DNA of 64,000 nucleotides, from contig NZ_QGKU01000029.1 in the NCBI RefSeq assembly GCF_003172915.1, forward strand, positions 1 through 64,000. The letters run 5' to 3'. The notes under the pieces are model-generated. The model worked only from the letters and a program-made list of their open reading frames with translations, searched no databases and was not told the DNA's origin. The stretch is from Meridianimarinicoccus roseus. GTDB taxonomy: Bacteria; Pseudomonadota; Alphaproteobacteria; Rhodobacterales; Rhodobacteraceae. Numbering within the stretch: position 1 is the stretch's first letter; each line of letters starts with the position of its first letter. A program made the translations under genes and the position numbers. Below are positions 44,364 to 54,383 of the stretch, piece by piece.

Positions 44364-45377
44364 TTGCACACCAGCGCGTTGATCCCGCCCCAGCCAGGCG
44401 CGGCGGCCCCCGAGGTCAAGCTTGAATTCCCTGACAATCGTCTGCTGATCGACCTCTGCGGCCAGTTCGACCGCAACCTCGCCCAGATCGAATCCACGCT
44501 CGGCGTGCAGATCCTTCGGCGCGGGAACCAGCTTGCGCTGTTCGGCGATCCCGAGGCGCAGGCTCTGGCGGCCGACGCGCTGAGTGCGCTTTATGCCCGT
44601 CTCGAGGTCGGCAAGACGGTGGAGCCGGGCGATATCGACGGCGAATTGCGGATGTCCCGCGCGCGCGAGCTTGATGTCGAAGGCGACCAGCTGGAGATGT
44701 TCAAGCGAGAGCAGGTGGAAATCCGCACCCGCCGCAAGACGGTGGAGCCGCGCACCGACGCGCAGAAGGCCTATGTTCGGGCGCTGTTCGATCACGAACT
44801 GGCCTTCGGCATCGGCCCTGCGGGGACCGGCAAGACCTATCTTGCCGTCGCGGTCGGGGTGTCGATGTTCATAGACGGGCAAGTGGACCGGATCATCCTG
44901 TCCCGTCCCGCCGTGGAGGCTGGCGAGAAGCTCGGCTACCTGCCGGGCGACATGAAGGACAAGGTCGATCCCTACATGCAGCCGCTTTATGATGCGCTGA
45001 ACGATTTTCTGCCCGGCAAGCAGACCGCCAAGCTGATCGAGGAGAAGAAGATCGAGATCGCGCCGCTCGCCTTCATGCGCGGGCGGACGCTGTCCAACGC
45101 CTTCGTGGTGCTGGACGAGGCACAGAACGCCACCACGATGCAGATGAAGATGTTCCTCACCCGTCTTGGCGAAGGCTCGCGCATGGTCATCACGGGCGAC
45201 CGCAGCCAGGTGGACTTGCCGCGCGGGGTGCAGTCGGGCCTGCGCGAGGCCGAAACGCTGCTGGCCGGGGTCAAGGGTATCTCGTTCAGCTACTTCACCG
45301 CCAAGGACGTTGTGCGACATCCGCTCGTGGCGCGCATCATCGAAGCCTATGACGCCGCCGATGCCGCCACTGGTTGA
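44364..45377 (+). CDS. ybeZ: PhoH-family ATPase (PhoH/YbeZ)
   Basis: This 337-residue cytosolic ATPase is thought to work with YbeY in rRNA maturation and RNA quality control. The Walker A motif is GPAGTGKT (151-158) and the Walker B is FVVLDEAQNAT; an N-terminal KH-like region precedes the ATPase. The start was placed at TTG 44364, because AGGAG lies six bases before it and the frame upstream falls in the miaB-phoH spacer. Its 3' end overlaps ybeY. Confidence 0.92.
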   Translation: MHTSALIPPQPGAAAPEVKLEFPDNRLLIDLCGQFDRNLAQIESTLGVQILRRGNQLALFGDPEAQALAADALSALYARLEVGKTVEPGDIDGELRMSRARELDVEGDQLEMFKREQVEIRTRRKTVEPRTDAQKAYVRALFDHELAFGIGPAGTGKTYLAVAVGVSMFIDGQVDRIILSRPAVEAGEKLGYLPGDMKDKVDPYMQPLYDALNDFLPGKQTAKLIEEKKIEIAPLAFMRGRTLSNAFVVLDEAQNATTMQMKMFLTRLGEGSRMVITGDRSQVDLPRGVQSGLREAETLLAGVKGISFSYFTAKDVVRHPLVARIIEAYDAADAATG

Positions 45378-45891
45378 CACGCTCATCGAGGATCCCGGCT
45401 GGTCCGAGGTCGGGCTGGAGTCCTTGGCCGAGGCTGCTGCCCAGGCTGCCCTTAGCTATCTGGGGCTGGACCCCACCAGGTTCGAGATCGCGCTGCTGGG
45501 CTGCAGCGACGCGCGCATTGCCGCGCTGAACGCGGATTTCCGCGGCAAGCCAGCACCGACCAACGTGCTGTCCTGGCCGTCCGAGGATCGCGCGCCGCAA
45601 AGTCCCGGCCTGAAGCCGGTTCTGCCGCGCGTCGCCGCATCCGGCCCACCGCTGGAACTGGGCGACATCGCCATCGCGATCGGCACCTGCCGGGCCGAGG
45701 CGGATGTGGCTGGCGTGCCATTGTCGGCGCATGTTTCGCACCTCATGGTGCATGGCGTCTTGCATCTTTTGGGCTTTGACCACATCGACGACGCGGACGC
45801 GGAACTTATGGAAGCGGCCGAGGTCGCTATATTGAAGGGCATGGGCCTGCCCGACCCCTATTCCGGGGCGGGTGCGGACACCCTGGTTTGA
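45361..45891 (+). CDS. ybeY: Endoribonuclease YbeY
   Basis: This 176-residue zinc protein is required for 16S rRNA 3'-end processing and 70S quality control. The zinc motif HGVLHLLGFDH supplies H131, H135 and H141, and the upstream TNVLSWPSE block is typical. It overlaps the end of phoH by 17 bases. ATG 45361 (MPPLVDTLIEDPGW) fits homologues, although ATG 45349 in the same frame is possible. An extra Pro/Arg-rich loop (about 78-95) makes it a little longer than the E. coli protein. Confidence 0.94.
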   Translation: MPPLVDTLIEDPGWSEVGLESLAEAAAQAALSYLGLDPTRFEIALLGCSDARIAALNADFRGKPAPTNVLSWPSEDRAPQSPGLKPVLPRVAASGPPLELGDIAIAIGTCRAEADVAGVPLSAHVSHLMVHGVLHLLGFDHIDDADAELMEAAEVAILKGMGLPDPYSGAGADTLV

Positions 45892-45901
45892 CTGGGACAG
45901 G

Positions 45902-46816
45902 ATGATGACGGACGCCGACGGGTCGTCTAGCGCAGCGCCAAGCGCGCAGGAAGAGACGGAGACTGGCTCCGGTGGGTTCTGGGGCCTTCTGACGGGCCGC
46001 AAAGTGAAACCACGCGGGGACCGGGTGAACGGTACGGCTGCGCCCGTGGCACGATCGGGCAATGGCGGGGCACGTCCCGGCCTGTCCAACCTCCGACGCA
46101 TGCAGATCGCCGACGTGGCCATTCCCAAGGGCGAGATCGAGGCCGTGGCCGCCGATACCGACCTCGCCGATCTGGTCGACATGTTCCGCGAAAGCGGCTT
46201 CACGCGGTTGCCGGTGTTCGAGGGCACGCTCGACATGCCTCTTGGAATGGTCCATCTGAAGGACGTGGCGTTGCAATACGGCTTCGACGGCGAGGCTACG
46301 GCATTCGACCTGCGCAAACTCGTCCGACCGCTGATCTACGCGCCGCCTTCCATGCCGATCGGCATCCTGCTTCAGAAGATGCAGAGCGAGCGGATCCACA
46401 TGGCGCTGGTGATCGACGAATATGGCGGCACCGACGGGCTCGTGACGATCGAGGATCTGATCGAACAGGTCATCGGCGAGATCGAGGACGAACACGACGT
46501 CGACGAGGACCAGCCCTGGACCGAGGAAAGCCCCGGCGTCTACGTGGCGCTGGCGCGCGCGCCTCTCGATGAGTTCGAGGACGAGGTCGGCATCGACCTG
46601 TCGATCCCGGACAGCGACGACCTGGCCGACACGCTGGGCGGCGTGGTGTTCCTGCTGACCGGGCGCGTGCCCGCGCGGGGCGAGATCGTAAAGCACCCCG
46701 CCGGGGTCGAGATCGAGGTCGTGGATGCCGACCCGCGCCGGATCAAGCGGCTGCGCATCCAGGTTCCCAAGCCCACTGTGACGGCCGCGCCGGGCGCCGG
46801 TGATGCGGACGACTGA
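45902..46816 (+). CDS. CorC/HlyC-family CBS-domain protein
   Basis: This 304-residue cytosolic protein is made of two CBS domains (about 75-195; [20 protein letters not shown] and [20 protein letters not shown]) and a C-terminal CorC_HlyC transporter-associated domain (about 225-290). E. coli CorC (YbeX) helps magnesium/cobalt efflux and ribosome homeostasis. The N-terminal 65 residues are polar and probably disordered. It follows ybeY by 10 bases in the usual ybeZYX-lnt order. ATG 45902 or 45905 may be used. Confidence 0.9.
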   Translation: MMTDADGSSSAAPSAQEETETGSGGFWGLLTGRKVKPRGDRVNGTAAPVARSGNGGARPGLSNLRRMQIADVAIPKGEIEAVAADTDLADLVDMFRESGFTRLPVFEGTLDMPLGMVHLKDVALQYGFDGEATAFDLRKLVRPLIYAPPSMPIGILLQKMQSERIHMALVIDEYGGTDGLVTIEDLIEQVIGEIEDEHDVDEDQPWTEESPGVYVALARAPLDEFEDEVGIDLSIPDSDDLADTLGGVVFLLTGRVPARGEIVKHPAGVEIEVVDADPRRIKRLRIQVPKPTVTAAPGAGDADD

Positions 46817-46891
46817 CCGGCGTGCCGGTCCCGCTATGCTCGGTTCGACAAGCCCGCCTGTGTGCATGTGTCCTGCCACGCCCGCCTCGCG

Positions 46892-48484
46892 ATGCCTGAC
46901 GGCTTGATCCCGGCCCGAATGCGCGTTGCGCCGCGTCTTTTGGCGGTCGCGGCCGGGGCTGCTATGGCGCTTGGCCATGCCCCGTTCGGCCTGCCGGCCG
47001 CGACGCTTGCCGCGCTTGCCGCCGCTTTGCTGCTGCTTGACCGTGCCGTTCCGGGGGCGGAGGGGGCAGGAGCCGACACAACCTGCCCGGGGCTGCGCCG
47101 CGCGGCCTTCACCGGCTGGGCCTGCGGGTTGGGATATTTCGCGGTCACGCTGCACTGGATTGTGGAACCTTTTCTGGTGGATATCGCGCGCCACGGCTGG
47201 ATGGCGCCCTTCGCACTGGTGCTGATGGCGGGCGGGTTGGCGCTGTTCTGGGCGGCCGGCTTCGCGGCTGCGGTCTGGCTGGTGCCAGCCAGTGGCTGGC
47301 GGCGCGGGGCCGCGCTGGCGGTGACGCTGACGCTGGCCGAGATGCTGCGCGCGGTTCTCTTCACCGGCTTTCCGTGGGGCCTGATCGGGTCTGTGTGGGT
47401 GGACACGCCGTTGCGGCTCTGGACGGCATGGATCGGCCCGCACGGCCTTGGTGCGCTGACCGTGCTGCTGGCGGCCTCGCTTGGCGCCGCCCTGCGCCCC
47501 GGCGCGCCCCGGCGCGGGGTTTGGGCGGCGGGCACCGGCGCTGCGTTCGCTGCCGCGCTTCTGGCGGGAACGGTGGCGCAGCGCGCGGCGCCGACCGTGC
47601 AAGACGCCGCGCGACCGGTGATCCGGCTGGTGCAGCCCAACGCTGCGCAGCACCTGAAATGGCGGCGCGACATGATCCCGGTGTTCTGGAACCGCGCCCT
47701 GGATCTGACCCGCGCCCCCGCCGCGCCGGGCGCTCAGACGCCCGCGCTGGTGGTCTGGCCCGAGGTGAGCCTTTACTATCTTCTCGGCACAGCGCCCGAG
47801 CAGGACGCCGCGATCGCGGCAGCGGCGGGCGGGGTGCCGGTGATCGTGGGGGCGCAGCGCTTCGATGGCCCGGACCTGCGCAACGCACTGGCGGTGATCG
47901 GCCCCGGCGGGCGGATCGGCCAAGTCTACGACAAGTTCCACCTCGTCCCGTTCGGCGAGTACTTCCCCGGCGGGGCGCTGGCCGCGTGGCTTGGGCTGGA
48001 AGGCCTGGCCACCGATTACCTTGGCGGCTTCACGCCCGGTCCCGGTCCCACGCTGATCGACCTTACGGCCGCAGGGCTGGGCCGCGCGCTGCCGCTGATC
48101 TGCTATGAAGTGATCTTCCCGCGCCATGCCGCGGCGCCCCCCGGCGGACCGCGCCCCGACTGGATCTTGCAGATCACCAACGACGCATGGTTCGGCCGCT
48201 TCGCCGGCCCGCAGCAGCACCTCGCGCAGGCCCGGATGCGCGCAACCGAACAGGGCCTGCCGTTGGTGCGCGCCGCCAATACCGGCATCTCGGCGATGAT
48301 CGACCCGGTGGGGCGGGTGACAGGCGCGCTGGCACTGGGCACGGCGGGCGCGCTGGATCGTGCGCTGCCCGCGCCGCTGCCGCCGACGCCGTTCGCCCTG
48401 GTTGGCAACGTGCCGCTTCTCGCCGCTGCGGCGCTGGTCCTTGCCGGGCTGCTGCGGGCCCGTCGCCGCGCGCTTGGCTCTTGA
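46892..48484 (+). CDS. lnt: Apolipoprotein N-acyltransferase
   Basis: This inner-membrane enzyme completes lipoprotein maturation by adding the third acyl chain to the N-terminal Cys. About eight membrane helices surround a nitrilase-like periplasmic domain with the catalytic triad E291 (WPEVSLYY), K348 (YDKFHLVPFGEY) and C404 (LICYEVIFP), counted from ATG 46892. No clear ribosome site decides the start: GTG 46862 and ATG 46919 are in the same frame. It follows corC and precedes trmB. A lipoprotein substrate candidate in the window is the product of 2958-4136. Confidence 0.93.
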   Translation: MPDGLIPARMRVAPRLLAVAAGAAMALGHAPFGLPAATLAALAAALLLLDRAVPGAEGAGADTTCPGLRRAAFTGWACGLGYFAVTLHWIVEPFLVDIARHGWMAPFALVLMAGGLALFWAAGFAAAVWLVPASGWRRGAALAVTLTLAEMLRAVLFTGFPWGLIGSVWVDTPLRLWTAWIGPHGLGALTVLLAASLGAALRPGAPRRGVWAAGTGAAFAAALLAGTVAQRAAPTVQDAARPVIRLVQPNAAQHLKWRRDMIPVFWNRALDLTRAPAAPGAQTPALVVWPEVSLYYLLGTAPEQDAAIAAAAGGVPVIVGAQRFDGPDLRNALAVIGPGGRIGQVYDKFHLVPFGEYFPGGALAAWLGLEGLATDYLGGFTPGPGPTLIDLTAAGLGRALPLICYEVIFPRHAAAPPGGPRPDWILQITNDAWFGRFAGPQQHLAQARMRATEQGLPLVRAANTGISAMIDPVGRVTGALALGTAGALDRALPAPLPPTPFALVGNVPLLAAAALVLAGLLRARRRALGS

Positions 48485-48516
48485 CCTTTCCGCTTGGGCT
48501 GCGCATCCCACCGCCC

Positions 48517-49251
48517 ATGAGCCGACCGACGAAGCCCCCCGAAGCGCCGTGGCGCAATTTCTATGGCCGCCGCAAGGGCAAGCACCTGCGCGATAGCCAG
48601 ATCGACTATCTTGAAAGCGATCTGGACGCGCTGTCGCCCGGCGCGGTGGACTGGACGGCCAATCCCGACCGCACGCCGCTGGACCTGACCACGCTGTTCG
48701 ACGGGCGGCCCGTCTGGCTGGAGATCGGCTTCGGCGGAGGCGAGCACATGGTCCATCAGGCCGCCGCCAACCCGCAGGTCGGCATCATCGGCTGCGAGCC
48801 CTACATCAACGGCGTCGCAATGCTGCTGGGCAAGATCCGCAAGGCGGGGGTGGAGAACCTGCGCATCCATCCCGGCGATGTGCGGGACATGTTCGACGTT
48901 CTGCCGCCCGCCAGCATCGACCGGGCGTTCCTGCTCTACCCCGATCCCTGGCCGAAAAAGCGCCACCACCGCCGCCGCTTCGTCACGCCCGAACACCTCG
49001 ATCCGCTGTCGCGGGTGTTGGCCCCCGGCGCGATCTTCCGCGTGGCGACGGACATACCCGACTACGTTCGCCAGACGCTGGAACAGATGCTGCCGCGCGC
49101 CGATTTCGACTGGCTGGCAACCGGGCCAGCCGACTGGCGCGCGCCCTGGGACGACTGGCTGTCCACCCGCTATGAACAAAAGGCCCTGCGCGAGGGCCGC
49201 ACCCCGCATTACCTGACCTTCCGGCGCACCGACGCGCCCGCGCCGCAATAA
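48517..49251 (+). CDS. trmB: tRNA (guanine-N7-)-methyltransferase
   Basis: This 244-residue SAM-dependent enzyme makes m7G46 in tRNAs. The SAM site is [10 protein letters not shown] and the family signature [17 protein letters not shown] covers the active aspartate and the basic RNA-binding stretch. The start [19 protein letters not shown] and the early RNFYGRRKG motif are typical of alphaproteobacterial TrmB. It lies 32 bases after lnt and 10 bases before aroA. Confidence 0.95.
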   Translation: MSRPTKPPEAPWRNFYGRRKGKHLRDSQIDYLESDLDALSPGAVDWTANPDRTPLDLTTLFDGRPVWLEIGFGGGEHMVHQAAANPQVGIIGCEPYINGVAMLLGKIRKAGVENLRIHPGDVRDMFDVLPPASIDRAFLLYPDPWPKKRHHRRRFVTPEHLDPLSRVLAPGAIFRVATDIPDYVRQTLEQMLPRADFDWLATGPADWRAPWDDWLSTRYEQKALREGRTPHYLTFRRTDAPAPQ

Positions 49252-49261
49252 GGAACCGCCC

Positions 49262-50608
49262 ATGTCTGCACACGGCCCCGCCCGCCCGCTTTCCGCCCAT
49301 GCCGCCGGTCCGCTGACCGGGCAGGCGGATGTGCCCGGCGACAAGTCGATCTCGCACCGGTCGCTGATCCTGGGCGCGCTCGCCGTGGGCGAGACACGGG
49401 TCACAGGGCTGCTGGAAGGGCAGGACGTGCTCGATACCGCCGCGGCGATGCGGGCCTTCGGGGCCGAAGTCACGCGCCATGGTCCCGGCGCATGGTCGGT
49501 GCACGGCGTCGGCGTCGGTGGCTTCGCGGAACCCGATCAGGTGATCGACTGTGGCAATTCCGGCACCGGCGTGCGGCTGGTGATGGGCGCGATGGCGACG
49601 ACGCCGATCACCGCGACCTTCACCGGCGATGCCAGCCTGCGCGGGCGGCCGATGGGCCGGATCACCGACCCGATCGCGCAGTTCGGCGCTGCGGCCCACG
49701 GGCGCAAGGGCGGGCGGCTGCCCATGACCATCGTGGGCGCGGCGCAGCCGGTGCCTGTGCGCTATGTCACTCCGATGCCGTCGGCGCAGGTCAAGTCCGC
49801 CGTGCTGCTGGCCGGGCTGAACGCGCCGGGCCAGACCACCGTGATCGAGGCCGAGGCGACGCGCGATCATTCCGAACGGATGCTGGCGGGGTTCGGCGCC
49901 GAGATCGTGACCGAAACCACGACCGAGGGCCGCGTCATCACGCTGACCGGCCGGCCGGAGCTGCGCCCGCAGACAATCGCCGTGCCGCGCGATCCCAGTT
50001 CTGCCGCGTTCCCTGTCTGCGCCGCGCTGATTGTGCCCGGCTCGGACGTGCTGGTGCCCAATATCGGCCTGAACCCGACCCGCGCGGGCCTGTTCGAAAC
50101 GCTGCGCGAGATGGGCGCGGACCTGACCTATGAAAACGAACGGCTTGAGGGCGGCGAACCGGTGGCCGATCTGCGCGCGCGCTTTTCGCCCGACATGGCC
50201 GGAGTGGAGGTCCCGCCGGACCGCGCGCCGTCGATGATCGACGAATATCCGATCCTGTCGGTGGTCGCCGCCAACGCGTCGGGCGCGACCCGCATGTTGG
50301 GCGTGAAGGAACTCCGCGTGAAGGAAAGCGACCGGATCGACGCGATGGCGCGTGGTCTGGAAGCGTGCGGCGTCCGGGTCGAGGAAACCGAGGACACGAT
50401 GACCGTTCACGGGCTGGGCGCGGGACAGGTGCCGGGCGGCGCGACCTGCGCGGCGCGGCTCGATCACCGCATTGCCATGTCGTTCCTGTGTCTCGGGATG
50501 GCCACGCGCAAGCCGGTCACGGTGGATGATGCGGGCCCGATCGCCACGTCTTTCCCGATCTTCGAGACGCTGATGTGCGGACTGGGCGCGCGCTTCGCCG
50601 AAGGTTGA
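49262..50608 (+). CDS. aroA: 3-phosphoshikimate 1-carboxyvinyltransferase (EPSP synthase)
   Basis: This 448-residue shikimate-pathway enzyme condenses shikimate-3-phosphate with phosphoenolpyruvate and is the glyphosate target. The substrate loop GDKSISHRS (26-34), the [13 protein letters not shown] region and [18 protein letters not shown] are conserved. The loop [12 protein letters not shown] reads like the class II (glyphosate-tolerant, CP4-like) form rather than the class I NAGTAMR form. It ends a plus-strand run and is convergent with glpR. Confidence 0.95.
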   Translation: MSAHGPARPLSAHAAGPLTGQADVPGDKSISHRSLILGALAVGETRVTGLLEGQDVLDTAAAMRAFGAEVTRHGPGAWSVHGVGVGGFAEPDQVIDCGNSGTGVRLVMGAMATTPITATFTGDASLRGRPMGRITDPIAQFGAAAHGRKGGRLPMTIVGAAQPVPVRYVTPMPSAQVKSAVLLAGLNAPGQTTVIEAEATRDHSERMLAGFGAEIVTETTTEGRVITLTGRPELRPQTIAVPRDPSSAAFPVCAALIVPGSDVLVPNIGLNPTRAGLFETLREMGADLTYENERLEGGEPVADLRARFSPDMAGVEVPPDRAPSMIDEYPILSVVAANASGATRMLGVKELRVKESDRIDAMARGLEACGVRVEETEDTMTVHGLGAGQVPGGATCAARLDHRIAMSFLCLGMATRKPVTVDDAGPIATSFPIFETLMCGLGARFAEG

Positions 50609-50646
50609 TCGCGGCCCGAGAAAAGCAGTGCCCCCGGGCGCGCCCG

Positions 50647-51408
50647 TCACGGCGCGACGACGATCTGGGTGTCCCATTCGCGGCATCGCGCCTGCACCTG
50701 CGCCGGGGGCGGCCTGTCGGTGAAGAACATGTCGATGTCCCGAAGCGAAGCGATGCGCGCCGGCGCGGACCGGAAGAACTTGGAATTGTCGGCGACAAGG
50801 AAGGTGCGCCGCGCCTGCCGGATGATGCTTTTCGACACGCTGACCTCCTGCACATCGAAGTCCAGCAGGTCGCCGTCTTCGTCCAGCGCGGAACAGCCGA
50901 TCACCGCATAATCGAACTTGAACTGCGCGATCACCTGGCTGGTCAGATCGCCCACCAGCCCGCCATCGGCGCGGCGCAGCAGGCCGCCGGCCACCACGAT
51001 GTCGCAATTGTCGTTGGCGACAAGAATGTTGGCGACGTTGATGTTGTTGGTCACGACCATCAGGTCTGTGCGGTTCAGCAACTCTCGCGCCACCTGTTCG
51101 GTGCTGGTGCCGATGTTCAGAAACACCGAACAGCTGTCCGGGATCTCGGTCGCACAGCGCTTTGCGATCGCGGCCTTCTCGGCGTGGTGCAGGTCGCGCC
51201 GATGCTCGTAGCCGATGTTCGACACGCCCGACGGCAGCACTGCACCGCCATGAACGCGTTCCAGCTTGCCGGTATCGGCCAGTTCGCAAAGGTCGCGCCG
51301 GATGGTCTGGACGGTCACGCCGAAGCGTTCGGCCAGGTCCTCGACCGTCACCTTGCCCTCGCTCAGAGCGATTTCCAGGATATCGGTCTGACGAAAGCTG
51401 TGCGCCAT
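50647..51408 (-). CDS. glpR: DeoR-family repressor GlpR
   Basis: This 253-residue repressor has a DeoR helix-turn-helix (residues about 4-55, KVTVEDLAERFGVTVQTIRRDL) and a sugar-phosphate isomerase-like sensor domain that would bind glycerol-3-phosphate (NIGTSTEQVARELL, FDVQEVSVSKSIIRQARRTFLVADNSKF). The ATG at 51408 has a GGGAGGAC ribosome site. It is divergent from glpD, so it most likely represses the glycerol operon and itself. Confidence 0.93.
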   Translation of the reverse strand: MAHSFRQTDILEIALSEGKVTVEDLAERFGVTVQTIRRDLCELADTGKLERVHGGAVLPSGVSNIGYEHRRDLHHAEKAAIAKRCATEIPDSCSVFLNIGTSTEQVARELLNRTDLMVVTNNINVANILVANDNCDIVVAGGLLRRADGGLVGDLTSQVIAQFKFDYAVIGCSALDEDGDLLDFDVQEVSVSKSIIRQARRTFLVADNSKFFRSAPARIASLRDIDMFFTDRPPPAQVQARCREWDTQIVVAP

Positions 51409-51648
51409 GCGATTTGTCCTCCCCTTCGCTCGAATATGTTCGTTTGAGGGCGGGCGAGCAAGACATTCTCGCTCTTGGAGCGAACTGTTACGCGGGTTGT
51501 TGAGGCGCTTTTCCTTTGCACATGCAGCATTTTGCGGCCTATCGACGGGTGCGAAATGCACAAAGCGAACAAAAACGAAAAATGACGTTGACATATCGCG
51601 GCCTGCTGTGGTGTGGTATTGCCAAGCAGACATGCCGGGGAGGGCATC
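51409..51648. promoter_or_regulatory. glpR-glpD divergent control region with GlpR-like half sites
   Basis: These 240 bases hold the inverted repeats CGAA-tatg-TTCG (51431-51442) and TCGCTC-ttg-GAGCGA (51469-51483), and three spaced CGAA half sites in GCGAAA, GCGAAC and ACGAAA (51552-51579). The first resembles the TTCG/CGAA core of E. coli GlpR operators. A TTGACA box (51588-51593) is a likely -35 for glpD and would be occluded by a repressor on the half-site cluster. A GGGAGG ribosome site (51638-51643) precedes the glpD TTG. Confidence 0.6.
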
Positions 51649-53250
51649 TTGCAGACATCACCGGAATCACACCGGGTCGTTGATCTCTTTGTCATCGGCG
51701 GCGGGATCAACGGGTGCGGAATAGCGCGCGATGCGGTCGGTCGGGGGCTTACGGTCGGCCTGGCCGAGATGAACGACCTTGCCTCCGCGACCTCGTCCGC
51801 CTCGACCAAGCTGTTCCATGGCGGCCTTCGGTATCTCGAGTATTTCGAATTCCGGCTCGTGCGCGAGTCGCTTATCGAACGCGAAACCCTTCTGCGGGCG
51901 ATGCCCCATATCAGTTGGCCCATGCGCTTCGTGCTGCCGTATCACAAGGACATGCGGTTCGAGAACGCGACGCCGACTTCGAAACTGCTGAACACGGTGA
52001 TGCCGTGGATGAAGGGCCGACGTCCGGCCTGGCTGATCCGGCTGGGCCTGTTTCTCTACGACAATCTGGGTGGGCGGAAGATCCTGCCTGGCACGACAAC
52101 GGTCGATCTGTCCAAGGACCCGGCGGGTGCGCCGCTGAAGGAAAAGTTCAAGCGCGCCTACGAGTATTCCGACTGCTGGATCGAGGACAGCCGCCTCGTC
52201 GTTCTGAATGCCCGCGACGCCGAAGCGCGCGGGGCAGAGGTGATGACCCGCACCCGCGTCGTGTCGGCCACCCGCGAGGACGATCTGTGGCGGGTCGCCC
52301 TGCGGGACACCGAAACCGGCGCCGAACACACGGTGCAGGCGAAGATGCTGGTCAACGCGGGCGGCCCATGGGTGCGCGACGTGATCCAGAACACCGTGCG
52401 GATCAATTCCAGCGAAGGCGTCCGGCTGGTGCGTGGCAGCCACATCGTCACGCGCAAGCTGTTCGACCACGGCAAGTGCTATTTCTTCCAGGGTGAGGAT
52501 GGCCGGATCATCTTCGCCATTCCCTACGAGACAGATTTCACGCTGATCGGCACCACAGACCAGGAACATACCGACGTCTCGACCAAGCCCGAGATCACCG
52601 AGGGCGAACGCGACTACCTGCTGAACTTCGCCTCGAACTACTTCAAGACGCCGCTGGGCAAGGACGATGTCGTCTGGACCTATTCCGGCGTGCGCCCGCT
52701 CTATGATGACGGCGCCAAGTCGGCCACCGCGGCAACGCGCGACTACGTGCTGTCGGTGGACACGGCCGGGGGCGCGCCGCTGCTCAACGTGTTCGGCGGC
52801 AAGATCACCACCTATCGCCGTCTCGCCGAATCCGCGATGGAAAAGATCGGCACCTTCTTTCCGGGCCTGAAGGGTCCGTGGACAGCCGGCGTGCCGCTGC
52901 CCGGTGGGGACTTCCCGGTGTCGGATGTGGACCGGCTGATCGGCGATCTGAAGTCGGCCTACCCGTTCCTGACGGATTTCTGGGCGCGGCGTCTGGTGCG
53001 CGCCTACGGCACCGAGGCGGCCACGATGTTGGGCGATGCGCAGGCCGAGAAGGACCTCGGGCAGGGCTTCGGCGCGACGCTGACCGCCCGCGAGATCGAA
53101 TGGCTGATGGACAAGGAATACGCCCGAACCGCCGAAGATGTGGTCTGGCGCCGCTCCAAGCTTGGCCTGCGGCTGAGCGCGGAGCAGATCGAAACACTGG
53201 ACGACTGGATGGCACAGGTCAGGCGAGCCCGCCGCGACGCCGCCGAATAA
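51649..53250 (+). CDS. glpD: Glycerol-3-phosphate dehydrogenase (FAD, aerobic)
   Basis: This 533-residue membrane-associated flavoenzyme oxidises glycerol-3-phosphate to DHAP and passes electrons to ubiquinone. The FAD-binding GGGINGCG is at 17-24, followed by ASATSSASTKLFHGGLRYLE and GGKITTYRRLAE; the C-terminal DAO_C domain begins near residue 400. The start was set at TTG 51649 because GGGGAGGG lies just upstream. It is the first gene of the glycerol operon and 30 bases before glpS. Confidence 0.95.
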   Translation: MQTSPESHRVVDLFVIGGGINGCGIARDAVGRGLTVGLAEMNDLASATSSASTKLFHGGLRYLEYFEFRLVRESLIERETLLRAMPHISWPMRFVLPYHKDMRFENATPTSKLLNTVMPWMKGRRPAWLIRLGLFLYDNLGGRKILPGTTTVDLSKDPAGAPLKEKFKRAYEYSDCWIEDSRLVVLNARDAEARGAEVMTRTRVVSATREDDLWRVALRDTETGAEHTVQAKMLVNAGGPWVRDVIQNTVRINSSEGVRLVRGSHIVTRKLFDHGKCYFFQGEDGRIIFAIPYETDFTLIGTTDQEHTDVSTKPEITEGERDYLLNFASNYFKTPLGKDDVVWTYSGVRPLYDDGAKSATAATRDYVLSVDTAGGAPLLNVFGGKITTYRRLAESAMEKIGTFFPGLKGPWTAGVPLPGGDFPVSDVDRLIGDLKSAYPFLTDFWARRLVRAYGTEAATMLGDAQAEKDLGQGFGATLTAREIEWLMDKEYARTAEDVVWRRSKLGLRLSAEQIETLDDWMAQVRRARRDAAE

Positions 53251-53280
53251 ACGGCCGGTCAGGCCAGAGGGAGGAACCGA

Positions 53281-54369
53281 ATGACGCTGAGACTTGAAGG
53301 CGTTTCAAAAGTCGTGGGCGGGCAGACGCACATCCATCCGACCGATCTCACGCTCGAACCGGGCACGATGAACGTGCTTCTCGGGCCGACGCTGTCGGGC
53401 AAGACCTCGCTCATGCGGCTGATGGCGGGGCTGGACGTGCCCGCCACCGGAAAGATCTGGTGGAACGGCGAGGACGTGACCGGGATGCGCGTGCAGGACC
53501 GGGGGGTCGCGATGGTCTACCAGCAGTTCATCAACTACCCGTCGATGACCGTCTACGAGAACATCGCAAGCCCGATGCGCCTGCTGGGCAAGACCGGGCC
53601 GGAAATCGATGCGGCGGTGCGCAAGGCTGCCGACCTGATGCAGCTTGGCGCGATGCTGGACCGCAAGCCGCTGGAACTGTCCGGCGGGCAGCAACAGCGC
53701 TGCGCACTGGCCCGCGCGCTCGTGAAGGACGCGGGGCTGGTGCTGCTGGACGAACCGCTCGCCAATCTCGACTACAAGCTGCGCGAGGAACTGCGCATCG
53801 AGATCCCCAAGATCTTCGAGGAAGCCGGTTCGATCTTCGTCTACGCCACTACCGAACCCGAAGAGGCGCTTCTGCTGGGCGGCAAGGTCGCCACGCTGTG
53901 GGAAGGGCGGATCACCCAGTTCGGCCCGACACCCGAGGTCTACCGCCAGCCGGTCGATGCCACCACGGCGCGGGTGTTCTCGGACCCGCCGATGAACTTC
54001 CTGCCGATCACCAAGTCCGACGGGCGGCTCAATTTCGGGGACGGGCAGTCGGTGGCGGCGGCCGGGCGGCTGGCCGACCTGCCCGACGGGCGCTTCACCG
54101 CCGGTTTCCGGCCCAATCACCTGGAAATCGCCCGTCACAGCGACGACGCGATGACCTTCACCGCCACGCTCAGCGTGACCGAGATCACCGGGTCCGAAAC
54201 GTTCGTGCATCTCGACCACCACGGCGAACGCTGGGTCGGGCTGATCCACGGAGTGCACGCGCTGGATCTCGGCCGCCCGATCGAGGTGCATCTTGATCCC
54301 AGCCACGTCTATATCTTCGGCGAGGATGGCCGCCTGTTCGCGCCCGCGTCCTACGCGCTGGCCGCCTGA
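53281..54369 (+). CDS. glpS: Glycerol ABC importer ATPase GlpS (switch-His lacking)
   Basis: This 362-residue MalK-like ATPase has the Walker A GPTLSGKTS (35-43), a Q-loop in VYQQF, an intact signature LSGGQQQR (133-140) and Walker B VLLDE (154-158). At the place of the switch histidine (normally YVTHDQ) it reads YATTEP, so T191 replaces His. A regulatory OB/TOBE-like domain covers about 240-355. GlpS pairs with GlpT to drive glycerol uptake through GlpP/GlpQ. The neighbours and the order match the rhizobial glpSTPQUV operon. The missing His suggests that its own ATP site hydrolyses poorly. Confidence 0.9.
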   Translation: MTLRLEGVSKVVGGQTHIHPTDLTLEPGTMNVLLGPTLSGKTSLMRLMAGLDVPATGKIWWNGEDVTGMRVQDRGVAMVYQQFINYPSMTVYENIASPMRLLGKTGPEIDAAVRKAADLMQLGAMLDRKPLELSGGQQQRCALARALVKDAGLVLLDEPLANLDYKLREELRIEIPKIFEEAGSIFVYATTEPEEALLLGGKVATLWEGRITQFGPTPEVYRQPVDATTARVFSDPPMNFLPITKSDGRLNFGDGQSVAAAGRLADLPDGRFTAGFRPNHLEIARHSDDAMTFTATLSVTEITGSETFVHLDHHGERWVGLIHGVHALDLGRPIEVHLDPSHVYIFGEDGRLFAPASYALAA

Positions 54370-54383
54370 AGGGGGAACCGCAC

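Noticed and set aside
42801-48511. Two minus-strand frames of over 850 codons opposite miaB-phoH and corC-lnt
   Set aside because: Composition is typical of antisense GC-rich DNA, while the plus strand encodes complete, recognised enzymes.
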